The notes beneath the pieces were generated by a model. It was not told the DNA's origin, did not search any database, and saw only the letters and a program-made list of their open reading frames with translations. Source: Bradyrhizobium betae (GTDB lineage: Bacteria; Pseudomonadota; Alphaproteobacteria; Rhizobiales; Xanthobacteraceae). From it: 55,552 nt of DNA. The stretch covers positions 1 to 55,552 of the forward strand of contig NZ_MZXW01000048.1 of NCBI RefSeq assembly GCF_004123905.1, read 5' to 3'. Both the position numbers and the translations under genes were made by a program. This document shows positions 33,280 to 44,660 of this stretch, in pieces. Each line of letters opens with the position of its first letter. Within the stretch, counting starts at the first letter, position 1.

Positions 33280-34212
33280 TTACTTCAACATCTGCGCGAC
33301 GTTGTCCTTGGTGACGAGATCGAGGCCGGTATAGACGATCTCCGGCACCTTCTCGCCCTTCTTGATGGCGAGCAGCGTGTCCATCGCCTTCTCACCCATC
33401 TCGAAGGGACGCTGGCCGACCAGCGCACTGGCGTAGCCGTCGCGCAAAAGTTCAAGCTGCATCTTCAGCGTATCGGCGACGACGAGCGTGAACTTGCCGC
33501 TGTCGAGGTCCTTCTTGCTCCTGGCCGCAAAGGCCTTGAAGCCTTCGGGGGCAAACATCGGCCACCCGCCGATGGGAACGATCGCGGCAAGGTCGGGCGT
33601 TGCGGTGCGCATGTCCGTCATCTGCTGGACCGCGAGCGCGGGATCGTCGTTGCAGAATGTCGGCGAGCCCGCGACCTCAGTCCATTTCGAACCCTTCAGC
33701 GCCTCGCGGACGCCGTCGACGCGTTCGGCGAGGTTCTTGGCGCCGGGACCGCCCGAGACCATCGCGTATTTGCCGCCGTCGGGCCGCATCTTCGCGAGTT
33801 GCTTGCCAAGTGCGACGCCGAACTCCTTGTTGTTGGTGCCGATATAAGCGATGCGCTTGGACCCCGGCGCATCAGCGTCAAACGTGATGACGGGAATGCC
33901 GGCCGCGGTCGCCGCCTCGATCGACTTGGTCATGGCCGCGACGTCGGCGACCGAGATGGCGAGACCATCGACCTTCTGCGTGACGAAGTCCTGGATGATC
34001 TGAGCCTGCGTCGCCGGCTCGTGCTCGACCGGGCCCTTGTAGATGCACTCGATATTGCCGAGCTCCTTGGCGCGCTTCAGGCAGCCGTCGCGCGCGAAGT
34101 CGAAGAACGGATTGTTCATCGCCTTGGGCACGATCACGAAGCGGTAGTTCGCCGCAAGCGCCGGCGTCGCCATCAGTGCGACGGCAATGCCTGCAAGAAG
34201 AAGTTTCCTCAT
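33280..34212 (-). CDS. Sugar ABC transporter, periplasmic binding protein
   Basis: 310 residues, RbsB/XylF-type periplasmic binding protein. The signal peptide is MRKLLLAGIAVALMATPALA; the mature chain starts NYRFVIVPKAMNNPFFDFA. Two-lobed fold landmarks: QIIQDFVTQKVDGLAISVAD, AGIPVITFDADAP and YIGTNNKEFGV. GGAGGAG sits before the ATG at 34212. It is the third transport gene after the ATPase and permease, an unusual order since the binding protein is generally first. The ligand is probably a pentose or related aldose, from context. Confidence 0.92.
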   Translation of the reverse strand: MRKLLLAGIAVALMATPALAANYRFVIVPKAMNNPFFDFARDGCLKRAKELGNIECIYKGPVEHEPATQAQIIQDFVTQKVDGLAISVADVAAMTKSIEAATAAGIPVITFDADAPGSKRIAYIGTNNKEFGVALGKQLAKMRPDGGKYAMVSGGPGAKNLAERVDGVREALKGSKWTEVAGSPTFCNDDPALAVQQMTDMRTATPDLAAIVPIGGWPMFAPEGFKAFAARSKKDLDSGKFTLVVADTLKMQLELLRDGYASALVGQRPFEMGEKAMDTLLAIKKGEKVPEIVYTGLDLVTKDNVAQMLK

Positions 34213-34307
34213 TGTCTCCTCCACCCTCATTTGGCGCCTATCCTCTCGATAACGTCCGGGAAGCGGACAGGCGGCATTTTCGTTGCCTTCCCGGAACGTT
34301 CGTCACG

Positions 34308-35389
34308 TCAAATCATCCGCGAGCGGATGCGGTCGACCAGCACGGCCAGGATGATGATCACGCCCACCAGCGTCTGCTGCCAGTAGGAGCTCACCTGCGC
34401 CAGCACGAGACCGTTGCGGATCACTTCGAGCAGCACGCAGCCGACAATCGCCCCCAGCGGGCCGCCGATGCCGCCGGCAAGGTTGGCACCGCCGATCACG
34501 GCCGCCGCGATCACGTTGAGCTCGTAGGACGTCGCCATGTTGGCCGGCGCCGATCCAAGCCAGCCGGAGATGATGATGCCCTGGAGGCCGGCCGCGAGCG
34601 CGCAGATCACGTAGACCTCGATCTTCACCCGCACCACAGGGATGCCGGTGAGCTCGGCCGCCTTCTCGTTGCCGCCGAGCGCAAAGACATGGCGGCCGAA
34701 CGCGCTGTGGTGCAGCACCACGGCCATCGCCAGCGCGAGGATCACCAGATAGATGAAGGGCGCGGGTACGCCGAGCACATCGCCCGAGGTGAGCGCATAG
34801 AAATAATCGGCGTCCGGTCCGCCCGGAAAGCTGCCGCGTCCGTTGGAGACGACATAACCGAGACCGCGCACGATCGAGAGCATGCCGAGCGTGGTGACGA
34901 AGGGCGACAGGCCGAGCACCGCGATACAGAAGCCGTTGACGAGGCCCCCGATCAGCGCGACGCCGAGGCCGGCGAGGATCGAGACCAGCAGGATCAGGCC
35001 GGGCACATTGGCCAGCACCGTCTTGCCGTCGGCCGCCATATGCACGAACAGCGAGGCGCCGAGCCCGCCGGGCGTCGACAGCTCGGTCATCACCATCGAG
35101 GTGATCATGGCCGAGAAGCACATCATCGAGCCCACCGACAGATCGATGCCGCCCGTGATGATCACGAAGGTGACGCCGAGGGTGGCGATCGCGATGAAGG
35201 AAAAGTTCTTCGCCACGTTCTGCATATTGCCTTCGGTGAAGAAATACGGGCTGGCGAAGTGCATGATCACAAGCAGCACCGCCAGCGCGAGCAGCACATA
35301 GCCGGTCTGGGAGGCGAAGATGCCACGCTGCCACCATCTGATCTTGCCGATATTGGTGAAGCTGATCGGGGATTCCATGGGCATGGCCA

Positions 35390-35390
<1 letters not shown>
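34308..35390 (-). CDS. Sugar ABC transporter permease
   Basis: 360 residues, BPD_transp_2 (RbsC/XylH) family, about eight to ten membrane segments. Marks: TLGVTFVIITGGIDLSVGSM, LVNGFCIAVLGLSPFVTTLG, VFALGGNEKAAELTGIPV and GGANLAGGIGGPLGA. The ATG at 35390 overlaps the ATPase stop (TGATG); a GTG three bases earlier is possible. It pairs with the single-domain ATPase and the binding protein at 33280. Confidence 0.93.
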
Positions 35391-36148
<758 letters not shown>

Positions 36149-36160
36149 CAGCAGCCTCGC

Positions 36161-37479
36161 TCAGACATGACGGTTGACCAGGGATTCCAGATATTCCTGC
36201 CGCCCCGAGCGCGGCTGCGGGTCGAAGCCGGGGCTCATCGCGCGATCGGCGAGATCGGCAAGCGACCGTTGGCCGCCGAGAATGGCGCGGCCCTCGGGAC
36301 CGGCCCATCCCTCGTAGCGCGTGGCGAGTGGCGTCGTGAGGGCGCCGGCATCGATCATGTCGGCGGCAGCCAGGAACGCCCGCGCGCAGGCGTCCATCGA
36401 GCCGACATGGGCATGGATGAGATCGTCGGGATCGATCGACTGCCGGCGGACCTTGGCGTCGAAATTCAGCCCGCCCGTGGTGAAGCCGCCGCGGTTCAGG
36501 ATCTCGTGGAACACAAGAGCGAGCTCCGGCACGTTCATCGCGAACTGGTCGGTGTCCCAGCCGAGCAGATCGTCGCCGCGATTGACGTCGAGCGAGCCGA
36601 ACACGCCGAGCGCTTCGGCGAGCGCGACCTCGTGATGGAAGGAGTGGCCGGCGAGGATGGCGTGGTTCTGCTCGATGTTGAGCTTGACGTCCTTGAGGAG
36701 ATCGTAGCGTTCGAGGAAGCCGTAGCAGGTCGCAACGTCGAAATCGTATTGATGCTTGGTCGGCTCCTTCGGCTTCGGCTCGATCAGGATCGGGCCCTTG
36801 AAGCCGATCTTGTGCTTATGCTCGACGACGAGCGAGACGAAGCGGCCGAGCTGGTCGAGCTCGCGCTTGAGATCGGTGTTGAGCAGCGTCTCGTAGCCCT
36901 CGCGGCCGCCCCACATCACATAGTTCTGGCCGCCGAGCCGGTGCGTCACTTCCAGCGCGGCGCGGACCTGGCCAGCGGCATAGGTGAAGATCTCGGGGTC
37001 CGGATTGGTCGCAGCGCCCGCCATGTAGCGGCGATGCGTGAACAGGTTCGCGGTGCCCCAGAGCAGACGGACCTTGGCGGAAGCCATCTTCGCTTCGAAC
37101 AGATCCGCGATCGCGTTGAGATTGGCGACGGACTCGGCGAGCGAAGCCCCTTCCGGCGCGGCATCCACGTCGTGGAAGGTGAAGAAGGGCACGTCGAGCA
37201 GGCGGAACAGTTCGAAGGCGACATCGGCTTTGGCGCGCGCCATCGCCATCGCGTCGGTGCCGTGATGCCAGGGCCGTAAAAAGGTCTCGCCGCCGAAGGG
37301 ATCGCCGCCCGGCCAGCAGAGCGAATGCCAGTAGCAGACCGCAAAGCGTAAGTGATCCTCGAGCCTGCGGCCATGCACGAGCCGGTCCTTGTCGTACCAG
37401 CGGAAGGCGGGCGTGCCTGCCGCATCCTTGCCGGCAAAGGCAACGGGCGCGCTTGTCTCGAAGAATTTGGCGGACGCGT

Positions 37480-37483
<4 letters not shown>
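36161..37483 (-). CDS. xylA: Xylose isomerase
   Basis: 440 residues, full length, interconverting D-xylose and D-xylulose with divalent metal. Active-site marks: PFFTFHDVDAAPEG (catalytic His and Asp), VMWGGREGYETLLNTD, ILIEPKPKEPTKHQYDFD (metal Glu and substrate Lys), QNHAILAGHSFHHEVA and SLDVNRGDDLLGWDTDQF. The start is GTG at 37483, overlapping the xylB stop (GTGA). xylB comes first and xylA second. Confidence 0.97.
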
Positions 37484-38937
<1,454 letters not shown>

Positions 38938-39016
38938 ATCGTCCTCCCTTTTGCCTGTTGCGATGGGCGAGCTTGAAGTCGTCTTTTCCGCAACGTGCTG
39001 TTCAAAGTCCGCTGCC

Positions 39017-40072
39017 CTAGGGCAGATTGTCCCGCATCACGATGTCGATCCTGATCTTCTCCTGTTCGCGCAGGATCGGCTCGCCGCGCGCGAGCGCGAG
39101 CAGCACGCGCACGGCGGCGCGCGCCTCATGTCCCGGATTCTGCGAGATCGCGGCATCCATCACGCCCTGGAGCAGCAGCCGGCGCGTCAGCGCGGTGACG
39201 TCATGCCCGACGAACACAACCTTGCCGCGACCGGCATCGCTCAACGCTTTGGCAACACCTTGTGTGCCGGCGCCGACGTTATAAAGACCGACAATGTCAG
39301 CATGCCTGCCCAACAGGCGCGCCAGCAGCTGCCCGGAACGGTCGTCCTCGTCGCGCCCTTCCAGCACCGGCATCACGCTCAGCTCCGGAAATTCCGACGC
39401 CATCACCTGGTTGAAGCCAAAAATGCGCTCGGCATGATCGCGCAGACCCTGCGAGCCCGCGACGATGGCGACCTTGCCGGACCGCCCGCCGGCCAGCCGC
39501 CCCACCAGCGCACCAGCGGTGCGCCCCGCCGCGATGTTGTCGATGCCGACATAATGGTGGCGGCGCGAGGACGGCACGTCCGAGACCAGTGTGACGACCT
39601 TGGTGCCGGCCTCGACGAGATCGTTTATGGCGGCGCGGACACCCGGATGATCGAGCGCGACCACGGCGACGCCGTCGTATTCGGCCGACAGCGCCTCCAG
39701 CGAGGCCGCGAGCACGGACGGATCGAACACGTCAGTCGCAATCATCTCGACATTGAGGCGGCGCGCCGAGAGCCACGCCGACATCTCGCCGAGATAGGCC
39801 TCGATCTGCTGCATGAACGGATTCGGCCCGGACGGCATCACGAAGGCAAAGCGGCGGGCCCGGCCGCGGGCAAGCTCTGCGGCGGCCACATGCGGCTGGA
39901 AGGCATTGCGTGCGATCGTCTCCTGGACGCGCCGGACTGTATCCGGCCGCACGCCCGGGCGGTTGTGCAGGACGCGGTCCACGGTCGCGAGGCTCACACC
40001 CGCCTGGCGCGCGATGTCCTTCAGCGTCAACGCCGCGACGGTCGGAGCGTCGGAAAGGGTCTCTTGAGCCAT
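39017..40072 (-). CDS. LacI family regulator of the xylose locus
   Basis: 351 residues. The helix-turn-helix with hinge is TLKDIARQAGVSLATVDRVL (about 16-35). The periplasmic-binding-like domain has VAVVALDHPGV, VSDVPSSRRHHYVGIDN and VGHDVTAL. The VDRVLHNRPGV variant of the usual VSRVLN is common in sugar regulators that bind with their ligand. As first gene of the leftward locus it probably controls xylBA and the transporter and itself through the palindrome at 40097-40112. A 14-base palindrome CTGCCCTAGGGCAG spans its stop codon. Confidence 0.92.
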   Translation of the reverse strand: MAQETLSDAPTVAALTLKDIARQAGVSLATVDRVLHNRPGVRPDTVRRVQETIARNAFQPHVAAAELARGRARRFAFVMPSGPNPFMQQIEAYLGEMSAWLSARRLNVEMIATDVFDPSVLAASLEALSAEYDGVAVVALDHPGVRAAINDLVEAGTKVVTLVSDVPSSRRHHYVGIDNIAAGRTAGALVGRLAGGRSGKVAIVAGSQGLRDHAERIFGFNQVMASEFPELSVMPVLEGRDEDDRSGQLLARLLGRHADIVGLYNVGAGTQGVAKALSDAGRGKVVFVGHDVTALTRRLLLQGVMDAAISQNPGHEARAAVRVLLALARGEPILREQEKIRIDIVMRDNLP

Positions 40073-40096
40073 AGCTGAAGGCTAGCAGAGGTGTTT

Positions 40097-40112
40097 TGAG
40101 GTGCGCAACTCA
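40097..40112. promoter_or_regulatory. Candidate LacI-type operator
   Basis: TGAGGTGCGCAACTCA is a 16-base palindrome with one mismatched pair and a central CpG, the form usual for LacI-family operators. It lies 25 bases upstream of the regulator's ATG. No second close copy was found ahead of xylB, so control may be through one promoter. Binding is inferred. Confidence 0.5.
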
Positions 40113-40163
40113 TTTTGAGGGGCAGAGCTCTGTTTTCGAGCCCCGGTTGCGCCGGGCCGCGAC

Positions 40164-40628
40164 TCAGCCGCCGCTCAGATCAAGCGTCAGGAACAGGCTA
40201 TTGGGATCCTCGCCATAGCCCTCGAACGGGCCGCAAAGCACAAAACCATGGGCCTGGTAGAGCGCATGCGCGGGCTTGAAATAGTCCCAGGAGCCGGTCT
40301 CGAGGCTGAGCCGCGTCAGGCCGCGCGCGCGGGCCTCGGTGATGATGTGGCGGAGCATCTCGCCACCAAAGCCACGCCGCCGCGTGGCTTGCCGCGTGTG
40401 CATCGACTTCACCTCGCCATGGGTGGCCGAAAGCATCTTCAGCGCGCCGGTTGCGACCAGCGTCTCGCCGTCCCAGCCGGTCCAGAACGCGACATCGCTC
40501 GCACGAAGGCCGGCGAGATCGAGCGCATGCGCGCTGCCCGGCGCCGTCTGCGCCCGCGCGGCCGTGACGTGATGATCGAGCAGCGCGATGACGCGCGGAT
40601 CGAAGGTGTCGCCGGTCCGGATCTGCAT
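40164..40628 (-). CDS. GNAT acetyltransferase (small, ElaA/PhnO-like)
   Basis: 154 residues. Acetyl-CoA motif RQATRRRGFGGEMLRHIITEARARG (R/Q-x-x-G-x-G/A) near 85-110, then LSLETGSWDYFKPAHALYQAHGF. The start MQIRTGDTFDPRVIALLDHH follows the stop of the second GNAT gene by two bases, so the three leftward genes 41733-40164 are one operon. Substrate unknown; no membrane or extra domain. Confidence 0.88.
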   Translation of the reverse strand: MQIRTGDTFDPRVIALLDHHVTAARAQTAPGSAHALDLAGLRASDVAFWTGWDGETLVATGALKMLSATHGEVKSMHTRQATRRRGFGGEMLRHIITEARARGLTRLSLETGSWDYFKPAHALYQAHGFVLCGPFEGYGEDPNSLFLTLDLSGG

Positions 40629-40630
40629 CG

Positions 40631-41143
40631 TCAGGGTCGCACCCCACTTGCAAGCCGCTTCTGCATGAGGACCATATCGAGCCAGCGGCCGAACTTGCAG
40701 CCGACCTCAGGCATTCGGCCGACCTCGGTAAAGCCGAACGAAGCGTGCAGCGCGATCGATTCGGAATTCGAGGCCTCGATCGCGGCGACCATCGTGTGCT
40801 TGCTGAGCGCTGTGGCACGCTCGATCAACGCAATCATCAGGCCGCGACCGATACCCGCGCGATGATGCCGCTTGTCGACATAGACAGAATTCTCGACCGT
40901 GTGCCGATAGCCGGGCCAGGGACGGAAATCGCCGAACGATGCGAAGCCGACCACATCCCTGCCCTTCATGGCGACCAGAACGGGATAGCCGGCTTCTCGC
41001 CGTGCACGGATCCACTCGCGGCGTGAGTTCAGATCAACCGGGCCATCGGTCCAGACCGCCGTCGTATTGATCGCGGCATGGTTGTAGATGGCCAAAATAT
41101 CTTCGGCATCTTCCAGCATGGCGTCCCGCACGATCAGCGACAT
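40631..41143 (-). CDS. GNAT acetyltransferase, phosphinothricin-type
   Basis: 170 residues, opening MSLIVRDAMLEDAEDILAIY. The family marks are YNHAAINTTAVWTDGPVDLN, GFASFGDFRPWPGYRHTVEN, and the acetyl-CoA loop HHRAGIGRGLM, with SIALHASFGFTEVGRMPEVG at the end. The pattern is that of phosphinothricin/methionine sulfone N-acetyltransferases, which detoxify amino-acid analogues; the actual substrate here is not proved. The ATG at 41143 overlaps the stop of the XRE regulator gene. Confidence 0.9.
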   Translation of the reverse strand: MSLIVRDAMLEDAEDILAIYNHAAINTTAVWTDGPVDLNSRREWIRARREAGYPVLVAMKGRDVVGFASFGDFRPWPGYRHTVENSVYVDKRHHRAGIGRGLMIALIERATALSKHTMVAAIEASNSESIALHASFGFTEVGRMPEVGCKFGRWLDMVLMQKRLASGVRP

Positions 41144-41733
41144 CACATTTTCCCGTATGAGGTGCCGCGCCGCGTGATGATGACGTAGCGTGCGTCCTGT
41201 TTGGTTTCGTTCTCGAAGGTCACCGCGCGCATCACGTCGAAATCGAGACAATCGCCGTCACGCAGGCGCACCGTCTTGGCATCGATATGTACGCAGACCG
41301 CGCCCTCCAGCATCAGCAGTTGCTGGGTGAAGGCGTTGCGGCCCCAGGGGCTGTAGGAGACGCGCGCGCCGGCCGGCAGATCGACAACGATGATCTCGAT
41401 GCCGCTCGCTGCATCCGGCGGCGAGGCGTGACGCCGGCGGTAGCCGCTGTCGGGATCGCGCCAATGCGGCTGGTCGGCCAGCCGCGTCAACCGCTCCGGC
41501 GGCTTCTCCGACAGCGCGACGACGTCGCTGAGCGTGACATCGAGCGCCGCGCAGAGCTTGTTGAGCAGCGCCGCCGTCGCACTGCTCTGCGCCCGCTCCA
41601 CCCGCCCGATCATGGCCCGGCTGACACCGGAGCGGCCTGCCAGTTCGTTCAACGTCATGCCCGCCTGCGTCCTCAACGTCTTCAAGCGACGACCGATCGC
41701 GCGATCGAGTTTTTGCTGGTCCATGGTCTTCAT
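41143..41733 (-). CDS. XRE-cupin transcriptional regulator
   Basis: 196 residues. The XRE helix-turn-helix is LRTQAGMTLNELAGRSGVSRAMIGRVE (about 20-46); the C-terminal cupin runs from about 105, with PAGARVSYSPWGRNAFTQQL and GDCLDFDV. A short version of the XRE-cupin class that often controls neighbouring acetyltransferase or amino-acid genes. The ATG at 41733 is chosen; ATG 41724 also fits. It leads the operon with two GNAT genes; the palindrome at 41819 is a candidate operator. Confidence 0.88.
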   Translation of the reverse strand: MKTMDQQKLDRAIGRRLKTLRTQAGMTLNELAGRSGVSRAMIGRVERAQSSATAALLNKLCAALDVTLSDVVALSEKPPERLTRLADQPHWRDPDSGYRRRHASPPDAASGIEIIVVDLPAGARVSYSPWGRNAFTQQLLMLEGAVCVHIDAKTVRLRDGDCLDFDVMRAVTFENETKQDARYVIITRRGTSYGKM

Positions 41734-41818
41734 CCGAACATCGCCCCGGACCCGGACCGCACCCGCCAAGGCATGAGGAGCTTAAGCCCGGCGAGCCACG
41801 CGTGCCGGGAGCGAGCAG

Positions 41819-41830
41819 CTAATATATTAG
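41819..41830. promoter_or_regulatory. AT-rich palindrome upstream of XRE regulator
   Basis: CTAATATATTAG, a perfect 12-base palindrome that stands out in GC-rich surroundings, 86 bases upstream of the regulator's start. It is a candidate operator or promoter element; nothing more than position and symmetry supports it. Confidence 0.4.
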
Positions 41831-41896
41831 AATCTTCGGACTGCGTACGAGCGCGTCAGCACGGTCAGATCAAATAGTGATGCAGTCGGGAAGGCT

Positions 41897-41970
41897 TGGA
41901 GCGGGCGAAGGGAATCGAACCCTCGTATGCAGCTTGGGAAGCTGCCGTTCTACCATTGAACTACGCCCGC
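41897..41970 (-). tRNA. tRNA-Gly, anticodon CCC
   Basis: The leftward transcript begins GCGGGCGTAGTTCAATGG and ends CGCCCGC-T-CCA, so the acceptor pairs seven bases and CCA is encoded. The anticodon arm is GCAGC-TTCCCAA-GCTGC, giving anticodon CCC, which reads GGG. The T arm has GGTTCGATTCC. It is 74 bases with CCA and lies alone between the XRE operon and ogt. Confidence 0.97.
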
Positions 41971-42145
41971 GGATGCGCGCTCTTCACACCCGATCTGATT
42001 AGCCGAGACGGCGCCGCCCGCCAAGCGGTTTGGCGCGCCCGGCCGGACGGTTCTTAACGTTTGGGTAAGATTCCAGGTGCGCCGGATTGTGGCGGTGTTA
42101 TGATCGTGTGTCGGGGGAGTAGCGTGCACTGAGTGGGGCGTGTGC

Positions 42146-42724
42146 ATGGTGGGGCGTGGCTACGCGATATTTGACACGGCGATAGGGCGCTGCGGCATCA
42201 TCTGGAGCAGCACCGGCGTGGTGGCCGTGCAATTGCCGGAGGCGCGGGAGATCGACACCCGCCGCCGGATCTTTCAGGTCCATCCGGAGGCGCGCGAGCA
42301 GCAGCCTCCGCTCAATGCCGAGCTTGCGATCGAGGGCATCGTAGGCCTTCTGCAGGGCAACGATCCCGATTTCTCCGACGTCAGCCTGGATGCCGGCGGC
42401 GTGCTGGCCTTCAGCCGGCGGGTCTACGAATACGCCTGCACCATCCCGCGCGGGGAGACGCGCACCTATCACGAGATCGCCAAGGCGCTGGGCGCCTCCG
42501 GCGCGGCGCATTCGGTGGCGCAGGCGATATCAAAGAATCCCTACATGCTGATCGTGCCGTGCCACCGGGTGCTGGAGGCCGGCAATTACGCCGATCGGCT
42601 CTCGCCCTATGGCGGGGTGATCTCCAAGCGGCGATTGCTGTCGCTGGAGGGCGCCCATCCGGTCGCCAGCAAGACGCTGTTCGAGGTGCTGCTGCCCGTT
42701 GCTCCGCCGCGCCCCTCCACCTAG
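42146..42724 (+). CDS. ogt: Methylated-DNA--protein-cysteine methyltransferase
   Basis: Repairs O6-methylguanine by irreversible transfer to its own cysteine. 192 residues; the active-site motif is LIVPCHRVLEAGNYADRLS with Cys in PCHR. RVYEYACTIPRGETRTYHEIAKALG is the winged-helix DNA-binding part. The ATG at 42146 is taken; a GTG two codons earlier would also work. An AraC-type regulator gene follows ten bases later, but there is no Ada-type fused domain, so adaptive-response control is not implied. Confidence 0.93.
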   Translation: MVGRGYAIFDTAIGRCGIIWSSTGVVAVQLPEAREIDTRRRIFQVHPEAREQQPPLNAELAIEGIVGLLQGNDPDFSDVSLDAGGVLAFSRRVYEYACTIPRGETRTYHEIAKALGASGAAHSVAQAISKNPYMLIVPCHRVLEAGNYADRLSPYGGVISKRRLLSLEGAHPVASKTLFEVLLPVAPPRPST

Positions 42725-42733
42725 ATAGGCGGG

Positions 42734-43573
42734 ATGGACGCAACCACGCTGTTGACGACACGCGCGATGACGGTCTCCGAGTTTCGCTGCGATGCGGGAC
42801 CGGACGACAAGCCGTTCGCCGAATGCCGCACCGGCCATTCCATCGCCTATGTCCGCTCCGGCAGTTTCGGCTGCCATTGCCGCGCCGGCTTCTTCGAGCT
42901 GGTGGCCGGCGCGATGCTGGTCGGCGCCCCCGGCGACGAATACACCTGCACGCATGAGCATGTCAGTGGCGACGTCTGCCTGTCGTTCTTTCTCAGCGGG
43001 GACCTCGTCGATGCCCTCGGCGGGCGGCGCGAGGTCTGGCAGGTCGGCGCAACGCCGCCGCTGCCTGAACTGATGGTGCTGGGCGAGCTCGCCCAGACGG
43101 CAGCAGATGGCAATAGCGACCTCGGTCTCGACGAGGTCGGCCAGATTCTTGCGGGCCGCTTCGTCGATGTGGTTTCGGGCAAGGCGCGCAAACCGGCCAC
43201 GCCAACCGCACGCGACCGCCGCCGCGCGGTGGAGGCCGCATTGTGGATCGACGACAACTCGCATGCCGAGGTCGATCTCGAACAGGCGGCGCGGCAGGCG
43301 GGACTGAGCCCGTTCCATTTCCTGCGGCTGTTCTCGGCCGTGCTCGGCGTCACCCCGCATCAATATCTGGTGCGCTCGCGGCTGCGGCACGCCGCGCGCC
43401 TCCTCGCGGATGACCATCTCGCGGTCACCGACATCGCCTATGACGTCGGCTTCGGCGACCTCTCCAATTTCGTCCGCACTTTTCATCGCGCCGCCGGCGT
43501 CTCGCCGACAAAGTTCCGGCAGGCTTCGCGAGGGGAGCGCAAGATTCTCCAAGAGCGGCCTGCCCTCAACTGA
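42734..43573 (+). CDS. AraC family regulator
   Basis: 279 residues. The N-terminal half is a small cupin-like sensor (AYVRSGSFGCHCRAGFFELV, AMLVGAPGDEYTC) with an unusual number of cysteines. The C-terminal double helix-turn-helix is from about 175: EQAARQAGLSPFHFLRLFSAVLG and DIAYDVGFGDLSNFVRTFHRAAG. AraC C-terminal end VSPTKFRQ. It is set between ogt and a VOC protein on the same strand. The effector and targets are unknown; Cys-rich sensing of metal or redox is possible. Confidence 0.92.
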   Translation: MDATTLLTTRAMTVSEFRCDAGPDDKPFAECRTGHSIAYVRSGSFGCHCRAGFFELVAGAMLVGAPGDEYTCTHEHVSGDVCLSFFLSGDLVDALGGRREVWQVGATPPLPELMVLGELAQTAADGNSDLGLDEVGQILAGRFVDVVSGKARKPATPTARDRRRAVEAALWIDDNSHAEVDLEQAARQAGLSPFHFLRLFSAVLGVTPHQYLVRSRLRHAARLLADDHLAVTDIAYDVGFGDLSNFVRTFHRAAGVSPTKFRQASRGERKILQERPALN

Positions 43574-43629
43574 CTAGGGTCGTCTCCGGCGCGCGCCATT
43601 CGCGGCGCGCTTTGGACATGGAGACGATC

Positions 43630-43989
43630 ATGTATGACCACATCGGACTGCGCGTTGCCGACCTTGACGCCGCCACGCGCTTCTACACCGCGGTGCTGGC
43701 GCCGCTGGGCTATGTGCTCTGCTCCAGCGGCGACGGCTATGCCGGCTTCGGGCCGAAGGGCGAACCGGCGCTGTGGCTGCATCTGAACAAGGGGCGGAAG
43801 GCCGACGGCGCGCATATCGCGTTTCGGGCCAAAGATCATGACGCGGTCAAGGGGTTTCACAGCGAGGGCCTGACAAGCGGCGGCCGCGACAATGGCGGCG
43901 CGGGGCCGCGCAAGGATTACAGCCCGACCTACTACGCGGCGTTCCTGATCGATCCCGATGGAAACAATGTCGAGGCGGTTTGCGTGTGA
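43630..43989 (+). CDS. VOC (glyoxalase/bleomycin resistance) protein
   Basis: 119 residues, one VOC module: MYDHIGLRVADLDAATRFYT, LGYVLCSSGDGYAGFG, HIAFRAKDHDAVKGFHSEGL and YYAAFLIDPDGNNVEAVC. Metal ligand positions His4, His64 and Glu in VEAV are present. GGAG ten bases before 43630 fixes this start over the ATGs at 43612 and 43618. Follows the AraC gene by 56 bases and may be its target. Substrate unknown. Confidence 0.9.
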   Translation: MYDHIGLRVADLDAATRFYTAVLAPLGYVLCSSGDGYAGFGPKGEPALWLHLNKGRKADGAHIAFRAKDHDAVKGFHSEGLTSGGRDNGGAGPRKDYSPTYYAAFLIDPDGNNVEAVCV

Positions 43990-44006
43990 GCCTTAACCGC
44001 TAGCTC

Positions 44007-44096
44007 CGTCATTGCGAGGAGCTCTTGCGACGAAGCAATCCAGGCTGCATCTGCGGAGACATTTCTGGATTGCTTCGCTGCGCTCGCAATGACGGA
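44007..44096. repeat. Dispersed palindromic repeat, family C copy 2
   Basis: CGTCATTGCGAGGAGC ... CGAAGCAATCCAG ... CTGGATTGCTTCG ... CTCGCAATGACGG, an inverted pair just after the VOC stop. It is followed closely by the SRPBCC gene. Confidence 0.88.
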
Positions 44097-44135
44097 GTTC
44101 TTGGCGAACACCTAACATCATCAAGGACACCCCTC

Positions 44136-44537
44136 ATGGCCTCCATCCACAACGACATTCCTCTCCCCGTCCGCGCCCGCGACGTCTGGGACGCGGTGCG
44201 CGATTTCGGCGCGCTGCATCTGCGGCTGGTGCCGGGCTTCGTCACCGCTTGCACGCTCGACGGCGATACGCGCATCGTCACTTTTGCAAATGGCTCCGTC
44301 GCGCGCGAGGTGCTGGTCGATTGCGACGACGCGCGGCAGCGGCTCGTCTATGCCATCAACAGTGAGCGGCTGAAGCATTACAGCGCGTCGGTACAGGTCA
44401 TCGCCGAGGGCGAGGCGAGGTGCCGCCTGGTCTGGATCATCGACATGCTGCCGAACGAGCTTGCTGCTTACGTGCAGGAGCAGACCAAGGAAGCGGTGGC
44501 CGCCATGCACAAAGCGTTTCCGCCCGCCGCGGCATAG
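44136..44537 (+). CDS. SRPBCC family (polyketide cyclase-like) protein
   Basis: 133 residues: MASIHNDIPLPVRARDVWDA, DFGALHLRLVPGFVTAC, then TRIVTFANGSVAREVLVDCD and VIAEGEARCRLVWIIDMLP, and a long C-terminal helix. This is the START/Bet v1-like fold used to bind hydrophobic ligands. The function is unknown. An isolated gene; a perfect 10-base-pair hairpin 14 bases after the stop could terminate it. Confidence 0.85.
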   Translation: MASIHNDIPLPVRARDVWDAVRDFGALHLRLVPGFVTACTLDGDTRIVTFANGSVAREVLVDCDDARQRLVYAINSERLKHYSASVQVIAEGEARCRLVWIIDMLPNELAAYVQEQTKEAVAAMHKAFPPAAA

Positions 44538-44550
44538 CGCGGGCTCACGC

Positions 44551-44576
44551 GGCTCTGTGATTTTTCTCACAGAGCC
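44551..44576. terminator. Perfect inverted repeat after SRPBCC gene
   Basis: GGCTCTGTGA (44551-44560), loop TTTTTC, TCACAGAGCC (44567-44576). Ten uninterrupted pairs. No T-run follows on the plus strand, so it may need Rho or could be an operator for the gene at 44661. Confidence 0.5.
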
Positions 44577-44660
44577 CTCCCCCCACCAGCCGTAACCATG
44601 CCCGCGTGCGTCCGGTTGGCTCCGCTCTCCCGGCGGCGCCACGCACGCGAGGAGCATACC

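Noticed and set aside
39012..39025. CTGCCCTAGGGCAG as a second LacI operator
   Set aside because: It spans the regulator's stop codon, is unlike the site at 40097, and is more than 70 bases from xylB; may be chance.
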